The notes under the pieces were generated by a model. It saw nothing but the letters and a program-made list of their open reading frames with translations. It had not been told where the DNA came from and ran no database searches. From Prevotella sp. (lineage in GTDB: Bacteria; Bacteroidota; Bacteroidia; Bacteroidales; Bacteroidaceae), in the NCBI GenBank assembly GCA_022641735.1, contig JALCDQ010000008.1, positions 31,682-95,681 on the forward strand: a stretch of 64,000 nucleotides of DNA, read 5' to 3'. This document shows, piece by piece, positions 1-9,683 of the stretch (position 1 is the stretch's first letter; every line of letters begins with the position of its first letter). Position numbers and translations under genes: made by a program.

Positions 1-96
1 ATGATTACAATCTTATAATAATTTTTCCTGAACATGGAATTCTTCAAGAATTCTTCAAATTGCCTTATTATCTTTGCCCGGAAAAAAGCAATAAGG

Positions 97-1374
97 ATGA
101 AAAGATTTAGTTTGTGGATGTTCTTGTCTTGTCTGTGGCTTCCCACATTTGCGCAGATAGAGTCAAAGACATTATCTTATTATCAGGAGGCTGCTCAGAA
201 AAACAGTCCTCTACTGACAGATTTGAGGAATCAATCGACCATGAATGCCGATGAACTCAGACGGCTGCAAGCCATGTATACACGCAGTCATGCGGAGATG
301 ACGGGCTATTGCCTATTCGTTCCGATTATATCGAAAGACAACCAAAAAACGCAGTTTGAGCTGTTTAAGCAAGATGGAACTGATTATTATGGTTATGACC
401 TTGGGCAGGCAAACTCGCAGATGCAGGCGACAGTAACTTGGACGCAGCCTCTTTTGGGGAAGCCTTTCTATAAGGAAATGGAGCGCAATGCCAGTTTGCA
501 GGATGACATTTTGCGCAACAATATCTCGTTGGAGAAGCACCAATTGGAGCGCACGGTGAGGGAACAATATCTGCTTTGCCTTCTTGACCAACAGGAAAAA
601 ACCTTCACAGATACTATTTCAGCCTTGTTGGAAAGAGAGCAAAAACTCCTGAAAGCCTTGCAATTCAGAGGCCTTGCACGGCAAACTGACGTGCAACTTA
701 TCCATATTCAGCAAACGGGGGATGAAGAGTTGCGCCGTCAGGTCTTGCAGTCTTTCCGAAGTCATTTGGCCGATTTGAATACACTTTGCGGCGTTGGTGA
801 TACTGGACTTGTGAGATTGGAGGGGAGTAAAACCCTTCAGAGTCCGTCTTCCTTTCCTTTTGAGGAGAAATATAGACTGGATAGTCTTGACGTAAAGCAG
901 AAGATGAGCATCTATAACTTGCAATATCGACCACAATTGGACTTCTTCATAGATGGCGGAATGAGGTCAGCTTTGGATAAAAATCTATATCGGCACTTCG
1001 GATGGAGCATAGGTTTGAGCTTCCGATTGCCTATTTATGATGGGGGTCAAAGGAAATGGCGACAGCATCAAATGACTACTCAGATGGAGACAATACATGC
1101 TTATCAGGAATATTTTGAAAGGCAGAAAGCCCAGCGACTGGCACAATATAGCCAGTTGATAGAGGGTTATCGGCAACGCCAGATGATATTGGAACAACAG
1201 ATGAAAGAATATGACAATCTGCTGAAAACCTATCAGCAGGAAATAGCAGCAGGACAGATGTCAGTGGTGGATTTCGTCACTGTTCTGCAAAATAAAATTC
1301 AAACAGAAAAGAATTGTATGTTGTTGAAAACCAATAAGGAATTGGCTGAGGCGGCACTTGATTATTGGAAATAG
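97..1374 (+). CDS. TolC-like outer membrane efflux protein
   Basis: ORF 34..1374; signal peptide starts at internal ATG 97 (MKRFSLWMFLSCLWLPTFAQ). Long coiled-coil-rich C-terminus; followed by MFP and RND genes. Confidence 0.8.
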   Translation: MKRFSLWMFLSCLWLPTFAQIESKTLSYYQEAAQKNSPLLTDLRNQSTMNADELRRLQAMYTRSHAEMTGYCLFVPIISKDNQKTQFELFKQDGTDYYGYDLGQANSQMQATVTWTQPLLGKPFYKEMERNASLQDDILRNNISLEKHQLERTVREQYLLCLLDQQEKTFTDTISALLEREQKLLKALQFRGLARQTDVQLIHIQQTGDEELRRQVLQSFRSHLADLNTLCGVGDTGLVRLEGSKTLQSPSSFPFEEKYRLDSLDVKQKMSIYNLQYRPQLDFFIDGGMRSALDKNLYRHFGWSIGLSFRLPIYDGGQRKWRQHQMTTQMETIHAYQEYFERQKAQRLAQYSQLIEGYRQRQMILEQQMKEYDNLLKTYQQEIAAGQMSVVDFVTVLQNKIQTEKNCMLLKTNKELAEAALDYWK

Positions 1375-1381
1375 CAAAGAA

Positions 1382-2293
1382 ATGAAAGTAAAGGTGTTAA
1401 TCGGAATGTCGATGGCTCTTGCCTTTATGGCAGGGTGCATGAATAAAACGCAACAAAATCAGTCAGAAACGACATTGACTAATGTGACGCTGACGAATGC
1501 GCGTGTGGGAGATATCAACAGTCAGATAGAGTTGCAGGGAACTACGGCTTATCTTGAGAAGGTCAGCGTCAGCGTGCCCATTGCCGCTTATATCACGAGA
1601 ATATATGCTCATGTAGGCATGAGGGTCAAGGCTGGCCAGATAATTGCTGCTTATGAGAGCAAGGAACAGAATGCGCTTGGCGGTGATGAAGCCCTTACGG
1701 GCATTCGTCCGCATCGTCTTTCCATCAGAGCCAGCAGGTTTGGTATCGTGACGGAAGTGACGGCAATGGAGGGCAATTACTTGAGTGAAGGCGCTCCGCT
1801 TTGTACGATTGTCGAAACGGGAAGCTTCGCTTTCCTACTGGATGTTCCCACTGAGCAACGAAAATTTGTGCATGTAGGGCAGTCATGTATCGTTCTTCTG
1901 CCCGATGGAACTAAGTTGCAAGGCAGTATTCGTCAGCCGATGATAACGATGAATACCAGTTCTCAAGCAGAGCAATTCGTAGTGAAAGCCAGGTCTCCAT
2001 TCCTTCCGGAAGGCATGAACATCAAGATTCTTTTGCCTACACCACATCAGTCTTCAGCCCACACGCTTGTTCTTCCAAAGGCAGCAGTGCAGAGTGACGC
2101 GACCATGACGCAGTTTTGGGTGATGCGTCTGCGCAATGATTCCACGGCGGAACGTATTAATGTGAACGTGGGGAACAGCAATAATAAGGAGATAGAGATA
2201 CATAGTAGTCAGTTAAGTCCTACTGACCGCATCATCCTCAATGGCAGTTATGGCTTGGATGACGGTGCTAAAGTGAAGGTAACGAATAAATAG
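1382..2293 (+). CDS. RND-type periplasmic adaptor (membrane fusion) lipoprotein
   Basis: Start at ATG 1382 (MKVKVLIGMSMALAFMAGC lipobox) just after the TolC stop. Lipoyl/barrel-like motifs (GMRVKAGQIIAAYES, SIRASRFGIVTEV). Confidence 0.8.
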   Translation: MKVKVLIGMSMALAFMAGCMNKTQQNQSETTLTNVTLTNARVGDINSQIELQGTTAYLEKVSVSVPIAAYITRIYAHVGMRVKAGQIIAAYESKEQNALGGDEALTGIRPHRLSIRASRFGIVTEVTAMEGNYLSEGAPLCTIVETGSFAFLLDVPTEQRKFVHVGQSCIVLLPDGTKLQGSIRQPMITMNTSSQAEQFVVKARSPFLPEGMNIKILLPTPHQSSAHTLVLPKAAVQSDATMTQFWVMRLRNDSTAERINVNVGNSNNKEIEIHSSQLSPTDRIILNGSYGLDDGAKVKVTNK

Positions 2294-2312
2294 GGCAAAA
2301 GAAAAGGTGATT

Positions 2313-5300
2313 ATGAAGACGATTACAAAACAAGGCCTTTACGGCTTGTATCGAAAGCCCATATTGTTTGTAGGTGCGCTCTTGCTGCTTGCAGGTATCT
2401 ACTGCTACACGCAAATGAAGACGAATCTCTTTCCAGAAGTACTCTTTCCTCGCATTACCGTTATGGCCGATGCTGGTCAACAACCAGTTGACCGCATGAT
2501 GATAACGGTGACGAAACCCCTTGAAAGTGCTGTAAAGAAGGTTCAGGGGGTAACGGTTGTGAAAAGTTCAACCAGTCGTGGTAGTTGTATGATTGACATT
2601 TATTTCAAGTGGGGACTTGATATCTATGCGTTGAAGGCCCAAGTGGAGAGCCGTATCAATGAAATCAAGAATTTCTTGCCACAAGGTACAGTGATTTCAA
2701 CAGAGGCGATGAATCAATCGATTTACCCTGTTTATGGCTTCACTTTGGAGAGTAAGACCCATAGCAAAATAGCTTTGCGGGATGTAGCAAACCTCGTTGT
2801 AAGACCTATGTTTTCACAAGTTGACGGTATCAGCAACGTTGTGGTGCAGGGAGGAAAAGCCAAAGAGTTCGTTGTGCGGCCAGATATCAGCAAGATGAGC
2901 AGGCTTGGCATCACCATCAGTGACATCAAATCGGCTTTTGAGAAGACTAACTTTGTGGAAGGGAATGGGAATGTTGGAGCTTATAATCGTCTTTATTTGA
3001 CCCTCACGGATACGCGTATTGAGGGGTTGGAAAATCTTAAACAGCAGATAATCCGCAACACTGGGACTCGCATAATCCGTCTTTCTGATATCGCGCAAGT
3101 GAATGTGAAAGAGCAACAAGAGTTCTTGAAAATCAATGCTTATGGGCATGATGCCGTGCTCATAGACCTTGTGAAGCAGCCGGGCGTAAACCTTTTGGAC
3201 TTTGCAAAGAATGTGGATGCCAAGGCTAAGGAGATTGTCAGCCAGCTTCCAAGCGGTTATGAGCTGAAACCATATTATAATCAGAGCGCCTTTGTAGGCG
3301 ATAGCATCAGCAGTGTTATCCGTACCATATTCGAAGGATTGTTTCTCGCTTTCATCGTGATGTTCCTCTTTTTGAAGTCTTGGCGTGCCAGTGTAGCGGT
3401 CATGTTGACGATTCCGGTGACCTTTGCATTCAGTATCCTGCTCTGTTATGTTGCCGGTATTACCATTAATGTGATGTCATTAGGTGCCATAGCGGCATCT
3501 GTGGGACTAGTCATCGATGATGCCATAGTCATCATTGAACAGATTTATCGTGACCATGAAGAGTATCCTACAAGTGATAATTTTACTGTGGTGCGCCGTT
3601 CCATTCATGGATTGTTCCCTGCAATGGTAGCATCTTCTCTTTCCACGATTGTCATCTATTTTCCTTTTCAACTGATGAGCGGACTTGCAGGAAGTTTCTT
3701 TAAAGAGCTTTCTTTGACCATGCAGATTACGTTAGTGGCTTCTTTCTTCGTCACATGGTTATTGTTGCCCACGCTGCATCTTGTTATTGGCTATAAGAAA
3801 AGACTAGGTCCGAAGGACCATGATGTAAAGAAAATAGAGGAAGAGTCTATTCGCAGGGTACGTTGGCTTACACATATTTACCGCCATCCAGCCGTTACCA
3901 TTGCTTTCATAGTCCTCTTAATCGGCTTTGGATATATCTCTTTCTCACGCGTTCAATCAGGTTTCTTGCCAGAACTTGATGAAGGTTCTATCGTACTCGA
4001 CTATCATTCGCCTGTCGGAACAGATATTGAAGAGACCGACAGAATGTGCCGTGAGATGGAAAAGATTATCATGAAGCATCCTGAAGTGCAGACTTATGAG
4101 CGGAGAACAGCTTTCGGAATGTCGTTCTCCGTTAAGCCTACAAACTATGGGGACTATTTGATTCAATTGAAGAAAGGGCACAAGAAGACAACGCCAGAAG
4201 TCATCAGTGAACTCCGTCAACAAATTAGCAAGCAGGTGCCAGCTATGACCATTGACTTCGGACAACGCATTTCGGATTTATTAGGCGATCTGATGAGCAC
4301 GCCAAAGCCTATTGAAGTGAAGATTTTCGGTAATGATTATCGGGAGTTAACGCAAATAGGACAAAGGGCGGAAGCGTTGATGAAGCAGACTTCGGGCATC
4401 GTTGATATAGACAATGGGATGGTGCCTGATGGGTTATCACTCGTATTTGAGCCTGATCAGGAGCGATTATCGCAGTTTGGTATATCTTTAACTGATTTTC
4501 AACAACAGATACAGGCTTATATCAGTGGCATTCCTTTGAGTGAGCAAGGGTCAGTAAGTGATTTGAATCCATCGCAGGCTGGCATGACGGGAGGCCTTCA
4601 AATAGGTTCTATACAAGAGGGAGAACAGATGCGAAGAGTCCTCTTGCGTTTTACCGATTATGAGGAAAATTCACCTGAAAGATTGAAGCAAGCGCGGATA
4701 TTCCTACCTGATGGGACAACGCGACCTTTGGAATTCTTTGCGAAAGTGAAAGTTATTCCAGGCGATATGGAGTTAAGACGCGAGGATTTGAAGAGCAATA
4801 TCACTCTGACGGCACGATTGGAGAACCGCGATTTGGGTAGTACGGTGGCAGAACTGCAACGTACATTTAAGGCCCAATTGCCATTGCCGAAAGGGTATAG
4901 CATCAGTTACGGCGGGGCTTATTCTGAGCAGCAGCAGTCTTTCAAAGAGCTGTCTATCATTTTGATTTTGGCCGTTTTGCTTGTATTCACAGTTTTGATG
5001 TTCATGTTTCACCGATGGTTACTCTCGCTATCCATTCTCTTCATCGCCTTGATAGGTCTTTGTGGGAGTCTGGCGGCCTTATGGTTGACGGGCATACCAT
5101 TGAATGTCAGCTCCTATACGGGCATCATCATGATAGTGGGCATCATAGCGGAAAATGCCATTTTCACGGTCAATCAATATGATATGAATCGAAAGAATGG
5201 CGGTTCGGTGAGTGAATCTGTGGACTATGCAATAGCCTTGCGCATTCGTCCTAAACTGATGACAGCTATTGGAGCCATATTGGCTTTGATGCCTTTAGCG

Positions 5301-5444
5301 ATGGGCTTCGGCATGGGAGCTCAAATGCAACAGCCTTTGGCGGTAGCAGTCATCGGGGGCTTTGTGGTTGCCTTACCCTTATTATTGATTGTTTTGCCAA
5401 GACTTATGCTGACAATCACGAAAGAGGGCAATGCTGATAAGTGA
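2313..5444 (+). CDS. RND efflux transporter, inner membrane pump
   Basis: ~1040 aa, 12-TM RND layout, conserved SVGLVIDDAIVIIEQ TM4 motif; third gene of the tripartite operon. Confidence 0.92.
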   Translation: MKTITKQGLYGLYRKPILFVGALLLLAGIYCYTQMKTNLFPEVLFPRITVMADAGQQPVDRMMITVTKPLESAVKKVQGVTVVKSSTSRGSCMIDIYFKWGLDIYALKAQVESRINEIKNFLPQGTVISTEAMNQSIYPVYGFTLESKTHSKIALRDVANLVVRPMFSQVDGISNVVVQGGKAKEFVVRPDISKMSRLGITISDIKSAFEKTNFVEGNGNVGAYNRLYLTLTDTRIEGLENLKQQIIRNTGTRIIRLSDIAQVNVKEQQEFLKINAYGHDAVLIDLVKQPGVNLLDFAKNVDAKAKEIVSQLPSGYELKPYYNQSAFVGDSISSVIRTIFEGLFLAFIVMFLFLKSWRASVAVMLTIPVTFAFSILLCYVAGITINVMSLGAIAASVGLVIDDAIVIIEQIYRDHEEYPTSDNFTVVRRSIHGLFPAMVASSLSTIVIYFPFQLMSGLAGSFFKELSLTMQITLVASFFVTWLLLPTLHLVIGYKKRLGPKDHDVKKIEEESIRRVRWLTHIYRHPAVTIAFIVLLIGFGYISFSRVQSGFLPELDEGSIVLDYHSPVGTDIEETDRMCREMEKIIMKHPEVQTYERRTAFGMSFSVKPTNYGDYLIQLKKGHKKTTPEVISELRQQISKQVPAMTIDFGQRISDLLGDLMSTPKPIEVKIFGNDYRELTQIGQRAEALMKQTSGIVDIDNGMVPDGLSLVFEPDQERLSQFGISLTDFQQQIQAYISGIPLSEQGSVSDLNPSQAGMTGGLQIGSIQEGEQMRRVLLRFTDYEENSPERLKQARIFLPDGTTRPLEFFAKVKVIPGDMELRREDLKSNITLTARLENRDLGSTVAELQRTFKAQLPLPKGYSISYGGAYSEQQQSFKELSIILILAVLLVFTVLMFMFHRWLLSLSILFIALIGLCGSLAALWLTGIPLNVSSYTGIIMIVGIIAENAIFTVNQYDMNRKNGGSVSESVDYAIALRIRPKLMTAIGAILALMPLAMGFGMGAQMQQPLAVAVIGGFVVALPLLLIVLPRLMLTITKEGNADK

Positions 5445-5514
5445 AAGATAGGATAGTTTTCCAGACCTCTAGATCGGTTGTTGTCTCAGTCTTTTTTGTC
5501 AGATTTGAGGGCAT

Positions 5515-6906
5515 TCAAAGGTCTATGAGGTCTGCACCTGTAAGGTCTTTGCTGGTTTCTATCCTTATCACGGTGACATACGGGTCTTTCATTTCATCGG
5601 GTATAATGAATGTGGTTCTGCCGTCTTTATTGGTCTTGAAATCGATAGAGTTGCCATGAATGCTCACCGATTTTATCTTGAATTTCATTTTTGGAAGGTT
5701 TTCGGGGAACTGGCTCCAGTCATTTATTAACAGATACATGTCTTTTCCCTTGCGGGTACATGTTCCCCATTTGGCTGGTTTGATAGGGCCTCCTTGGGTG
5801 GAATAGATAGCTTCGCCATTAGATTTCAGCCATTTGCCGATTTCCAGCAGTCTGTTCTTCTCGCGAGGGTCAATCTGTCCTGTCGGCAAAGGTCCTACAT
5901 CCATGAGCAGATTGCCATTGCCGCCAGCGCAAGCAATGAGATAATCAAGGCATTTCTGTGTGGGAATGACCGTTGAAGTGAACCCATGCCAACTCCAAAA
6001 ACCTGTGAATGTCATGCACGATTCCCAAGTATTATCCATGTCGATAGCCCCGATTTTCTGCTCAGGCGTATAGTAATCGCCCGCCGCATAGCAACGGTTG
6101 TTGATGATGATATTCGGATTTATGGCATAGATAGTCTTAAATAATCTCTCAGGTTCCCATACAGTGGAGTCACCGTTCCATGCTTCCGCATCGAAGAAGA
6201 TGCCATCTACAGGGGCGTATTTGGTGAGCAACTCGCTTATCTGATTTCGCATATACTCATTGTATTTGCCGATTCTGGCGGATGTATAATCAGGATGATG
6301 CCAGTCTCTTTGCGAGTAATAAATGAAGAATTTCATGCCTTTTTGATGGCAGGCAGCAGCCATTTCTCCTAATAAATCGCGATGGAAGGGGGTCGCCATG
6401 ATGTCATAATCGGTGTATTTACTATCCCACATGCAGAATCCGTCATGATGTTTGGCCACCATAACGATGTATTTCACTCCTGCGGCAAGCGCTGTATTCA
6501 CGATGGAATCGGCATTATACATGCCGGGATAGAACGATTTATACAGATTGTCATATATCTCTTTAGGCACTGCGGGCTTAAACCATTTCAGCCATCCGCT
6601 ATGCTCCTGCTCTTTACAGTCAGGCAAAGTGGGGCGTGGATTCTTATGAAGATGCTCGCCATCATCCTCATAAAACTGCTTACTCCAACTGATTTCGCCA
6701 CATACAACACTTGACATGTTCCAATGAATGAACATGCCCAATCTGGCATTTCTGAACCATTGGGAGCGCTGTTGAGCAACTGGAGATTTCTGCTTTAACT
6801 CCTTTATCTGGGCATCTCTCCACGCATCGTCGAGCGAATATTTGTTTTGCGCAGGCAAACCTATGCTTATCATCAATAGAGAGGTAAGTAAAAATGTTTT
6901 TCTCAT
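5515..6906 (-). CDS. GH29 alpha-L-fucosidase
   Basis: KHHDGFCMWDSKYTDYDI motif, DGIFFDAEAWNGD, N-terminal RLGMFIHW; signal peptide. Confidence 0.88.
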   Translation of the reverse strand: MRKTFLLTSLLMISIGLPAQNKYSLDDAWRDAQIKELKQKSPVAQQRSQWFRNARLGMFIHWNMSSVVCGEISWSKQFYEDDGEHLHKNPRPTLPDCKEQEHSGWLKWFKPAVPKEIYDNLYKSFYPGMYNADSIVNTALAAGVKYIVMVAKHHDGFCMWDSKYTDYDIMATPFHRDLLGEMAAACHQKGMKFFIYYSQRDWHHPDYTSARIGKYNEYMRNQISELLTKYAPVDGIFFDAEAWNGDSTVWEPERLFKTIYAINPNIIINNRCYAAGDYYTPEQKIGAIDMDNTWESCMTFTGFWSWHGFTSTVIPTQKCLDYLIACAGGNGNLLMDVGPLPTGQIDPREKNRLLEIGKWLKSNGEAIYSTQGGPIKPAKWGTCTRKGKDMYLLINDWSQFPENLPKMKFKIKSVSIHGNSIDFKTNKDGRTTFIIPDEMKDPYVTVIRIETSKDLTGADLIDL

Positions 6907-7017
6907 TTCTTTGTAGTTTCGTTTTTTAATGTTTCATTTTCATGGTAAATGTCGGACAGAGCATGCCATAGAGCCTATGCGGATAGGGCAGGATGACGCT
7001 TATAGCCTCTGAGAATA

Positions 7018-7048
7018 CAAAGATAAGCAAAACAATCCGATTATGCAA
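7018..7048 (-). promoter_or_regulatory. Bacteroidetes-type promoter for GH29 gene
   Basis: On the minus strand TTG-N20-TATCTTTG (plus strand caaagata 7018-7025, caa 7046-7048). Confidence 0.65.
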
Positions 7049-7360
7049 ATTCCGTTAGCGATATCTTTGTTTTCCACATTTCTGTATTTATCGCCCCTTC
7101 AATCTTTATCATTGCTCGGATAGTCAGCATCAGAAAAAGTCTTATTTGAGAACTTGTAAAACCCGAAAGAATGGACTCCTAAAAGACGATTTTCCGTTAC
7201 GTGAAAATGCCGGAAAAGCCTTTGATTTTGCGATATTTTAAAACGAAGAGGCTATAAGACGAAAATACGCGAATTTTGAGCATATTCTCTATTCCTATGA
7301 TAATCAAATCATTATAATTTATTAATGAGATTTCAGTTCTCAATTTTTCGATAAAAAGGT

Positions 7361-7468
7361 GTAAAAGGTATATCTTTTACTTTGTAAAAGACGGCTTTTT
7401 ACCTTGTGAAAGACCATTAATAGGAACGTAAAAGACTACTTTCTATCTTGTAAACAGATACCTTTTAC
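7361..7468. repeat. 22-bp-period dyad array A (5 units)
   Basis: Units start at 7361/7384/7406/7428/7450: GTAAAAGGTATATCTTTTAC, GTAAAAGACGGCTTTTTAC, GTGAAAGACCATTAATAGG, GTAAAAGACTACTTTCTAT, GTAAACAGATACCTTTTAC. Confidence 0.85.
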
Positions 7469-7702
7469 AAGAAAGAGAGCATTTTTCTGTATAATCAGAG
7501 CCCTCAAAGTGCTAGGAAGACCCTTATTTTTCAAGAATTCAAAGCTATATTCCGACTTTTGCATTGTCAAGTTTTCAGAAAGCACACCCCTAATTTTTGC
7601 GATGATTATTATCCTCTTTTCCTTCTGTTTTTCTAAGGGTGAAACCATCTCAAAATATTGTCCTTTCAGCAAAATTTTCGTGAAAAGCCATAAAAGAAAG
7701 AA

Positions 7703-7741
7703 GGGAACGTAAGCTCTCGTTTGAGCACGTCCCCTTTTTTC
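7703..7741. terminator. Bidirectional-looking intrinsic terminator
   Basis: GGGAACGTaaGCTCtcgtttGAGCACGTCCCC followed by TTTTTT; the minus side has a T-rich tail downstream of the 7839..8829 operon. Confidence 0.6.
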
Positions 7742-7838
7742 TACGTTAGTATGTTATGAAAAATTTGAGAGAATCGAAACTTCACAGTTTCATTTTGTTT
7801 TACTAAACATGATTTTATAGAGAAAGCATAGAAATAAT

Positions 7839-8336
7839 CTACTTTAATAGGGTTGGCGTTTCATCCGGCTGGATACTGCTTTGCTTCAGCGTATCGATAA
7901 TCGAAGAGTCACCCATTGCTACGGAAGTGCCATGCTGCACCTTGTTGTAGTTGTACCCGCTGACATTGCCCACTTGCGTGGACTTTCCAGAGTTGAAAGA
8001 CACCTGCGCTGCATTGCCCAATGTAAGCACGATGGCTACGATGGCGGCAGCTTTGAATAGCGGCATCAGACGTTGCGTCATGGTGATGACGCGAGCTTTG
8101 ACCGGTGCAGGTTCTTCAATCATAGACAGAATCTTCTCATCGAAGTCTTCACCCAATACATCATCTTTTACCTCATTCTGCTCATAGGTGAACAGGTCTT
8201 TGTAACGCAACAACTCAGCCGGAACATCCTTCTGAGAAAAGAACATGCGAAGAATATTCTCTTCTTCAAGAGAAGTCTCGCACTTCCAATAGCGCTCAAG
8301 TAATTGTTGAATGTATTTATAATCCATAATTGTCAA
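7839..8336 (-). CDS. Putative anti-sigma-like single-TM protein
   Basis: Follows and overlaps the ECF sigma gene; N-terminal cytosolic region, one TM (LFKAAAIVAIVLTLG). Confidence 0.5.
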   Translation of the reverse strand: MTIMDYKYIQQLLERYWKCETSLEEENILRMFFSQKDVPAELLRYKDLFTYEQNEVKDDVLGEDFDEKILSMIEEPAPVKARVITMTQRLMPLFKAAAIVAIVLTLGNAAQVSFNSGKSTQVGNVSGYNYNKVQHGTSVAMGDSSIIDTLKQSSIQPDETPTLLK

Positions 8337-8829
8337 ATTCTTTAAACCGTTGTTTGATTTGCTGTCTGGCTCTGAAGATGTTCACTTTTACTTGTTCCTC
8401 AGTGATGACCAGAATCTCAGCGATTTCTTTGTATGTCTTTCCTTCAAAGTCTCGGAGTTGCATGCAACTGCGTTGTTTCTCGGGAAGAGCGTCAATGAGC
8501 TTGTGCACCAGTTCTATTCTGTCTTTTTGGAGCATTTGCTCGTAGGGGTTAGATGAGGCATCAGGCCTTTCCATCGGGGTTTCTTCGAGTGAATCATTCT
8601 GGCTTTCTGCCTTCTTGATGTGGTCGAGGGAGAGGTTGCGGCATATTGTCATGCTAAATGCTTCTATGGAGTCAATCTCTGGCCATTGGTCCCGCTTGTC
8701 CCAAACCTTAATCAGTGTGTCTTGTACGATGTCCTCTGCCTCCGCATGATTGAGAGTGATACGAAGAGCAAGCCTATAAAGAGCATTCTTCAGCGGCAAC
8801 ACATCGTTACGAAAACTGACCTTTTTCAT
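8317..8829 (-). CDS. ECF-type RNA polymerase sigma factor
   Basis: Region 2 (AEDIVQDTLIKVWDKRDQW) and region 4 (LPEKQRSCMQLRDFEGKTYKEIAEIL). Confidence 0.9.
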   Translation of the reverse strand: MKKVSFRNDVLPLKNALYRLALRITLNHAEAEDIVQDTLIKVWDKRDQWPEIDSIEAFSMTICRNLSLDHIKKAESQNDSLEETPMERPDASSNPYEQMLQKDRIELVHKLIDALPEKQRSCMQLRDFEGKTYKEIAEILVITEEQVKVNIFRARQQIKQRFKEFDNYGL

Positions 8830-8907
8830 CTTCTCTCTGTTATAAATGACGATTAGGATAGGGTGAAAGTTACAATGATTTGTTAGCTTTCTCTTATATT
8901 TTAACTT

Positions 8908-9678
8908 TTATTTAATCATCGTTCCATGCTTTCCGTCGATCGCTGTAGCTAAGGTAATGACTACCTCTTTTACGCCTGCATCAATGGCAGCAAAGGCATT
9001 TTCGAGTTTAGGCAACATGCCTCCAGCCACTGTGCCATCGGCTTTATAGCGAGCAAAGTCATCGTGTGTGATGACTGGAATCACGCTATCATCATCCTCA
9101 GGATTGCTTAAGACCCCCTTTTTCTCAAAACTATAGATGAGCGTTACCTTATAATAAGGTGCCAGAGCCTTAGCGGTTTCCGAGGCAATAGTATCGGCAT
9201 TAGTGTTGAGGATATTGCCCTTGCCATCATGAGTGAGAGGAGCCATCACAGGAATGACACCCAATTGGATGAGCTGGCTGAGCCTTTTGCCGTCGACATG
9301 GTCAACATCTCCCACGTATCCGAAGTCGATGCCATCTTTCAAGGGCCGCTTATGAGAGCGGATAACATCCATGTCGGCACCCGTAAGACCTAAGGCATTC
9401 ACACCTAAAGCTTGCAGGCGGGCTACAATATTCTTGTTGACCAATCCGCCATACACCATCGTCACCACCTCGAGCATGTCCTTATCGGTGATGCGACGGC
9501 CATTCACCATCTTGCTTTCGATGCCTAAAGAAGCGGCTATCTTTGTCGCTCTGCGGCCGCCACCATGTACGAGGACCTTGTAGCCATCAATAGCAGCAAA
9601 GTCTTTAAGCAACTGCGATAATTGAAGAGGGTCTTCAACTACGGCACCACCCACTTTGACGATTGTGATTTTTTCCAT
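8908..9678 (-). CDS. argB: Acetylglutamate kinase
   Basis: KVGGAVVEDP, VLVHGGGRRAT, NINTNADTIASETAKAL-type amino acid kinase motifs; 256 aa. Confidence 0.9.
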   Translation of the reverse strand: MEKITIVKVGGAVVEDPLQLSQLLKDFAAIDGYKVLVHGGGRRATKIAASLGIESKMVNGRRITDKDMLEVVTMVYGGLVNKNIVARLQALGVNALGLTGADMDVIRSHKRPLKDGIDFGYVGDVDHVDGKRLSQLIQLGVIPVMAPLTHDGKGNILNTNADTIASETAKALAPYYKVTLIYSFEKKGVLSNPEDDDSVIPVITHDDFARYKADGTVAGGMLPKLENAFAAIDAGVKEVVITLATAIDGKHGTMIK

Positions 9679-9683
9679 ATTCT

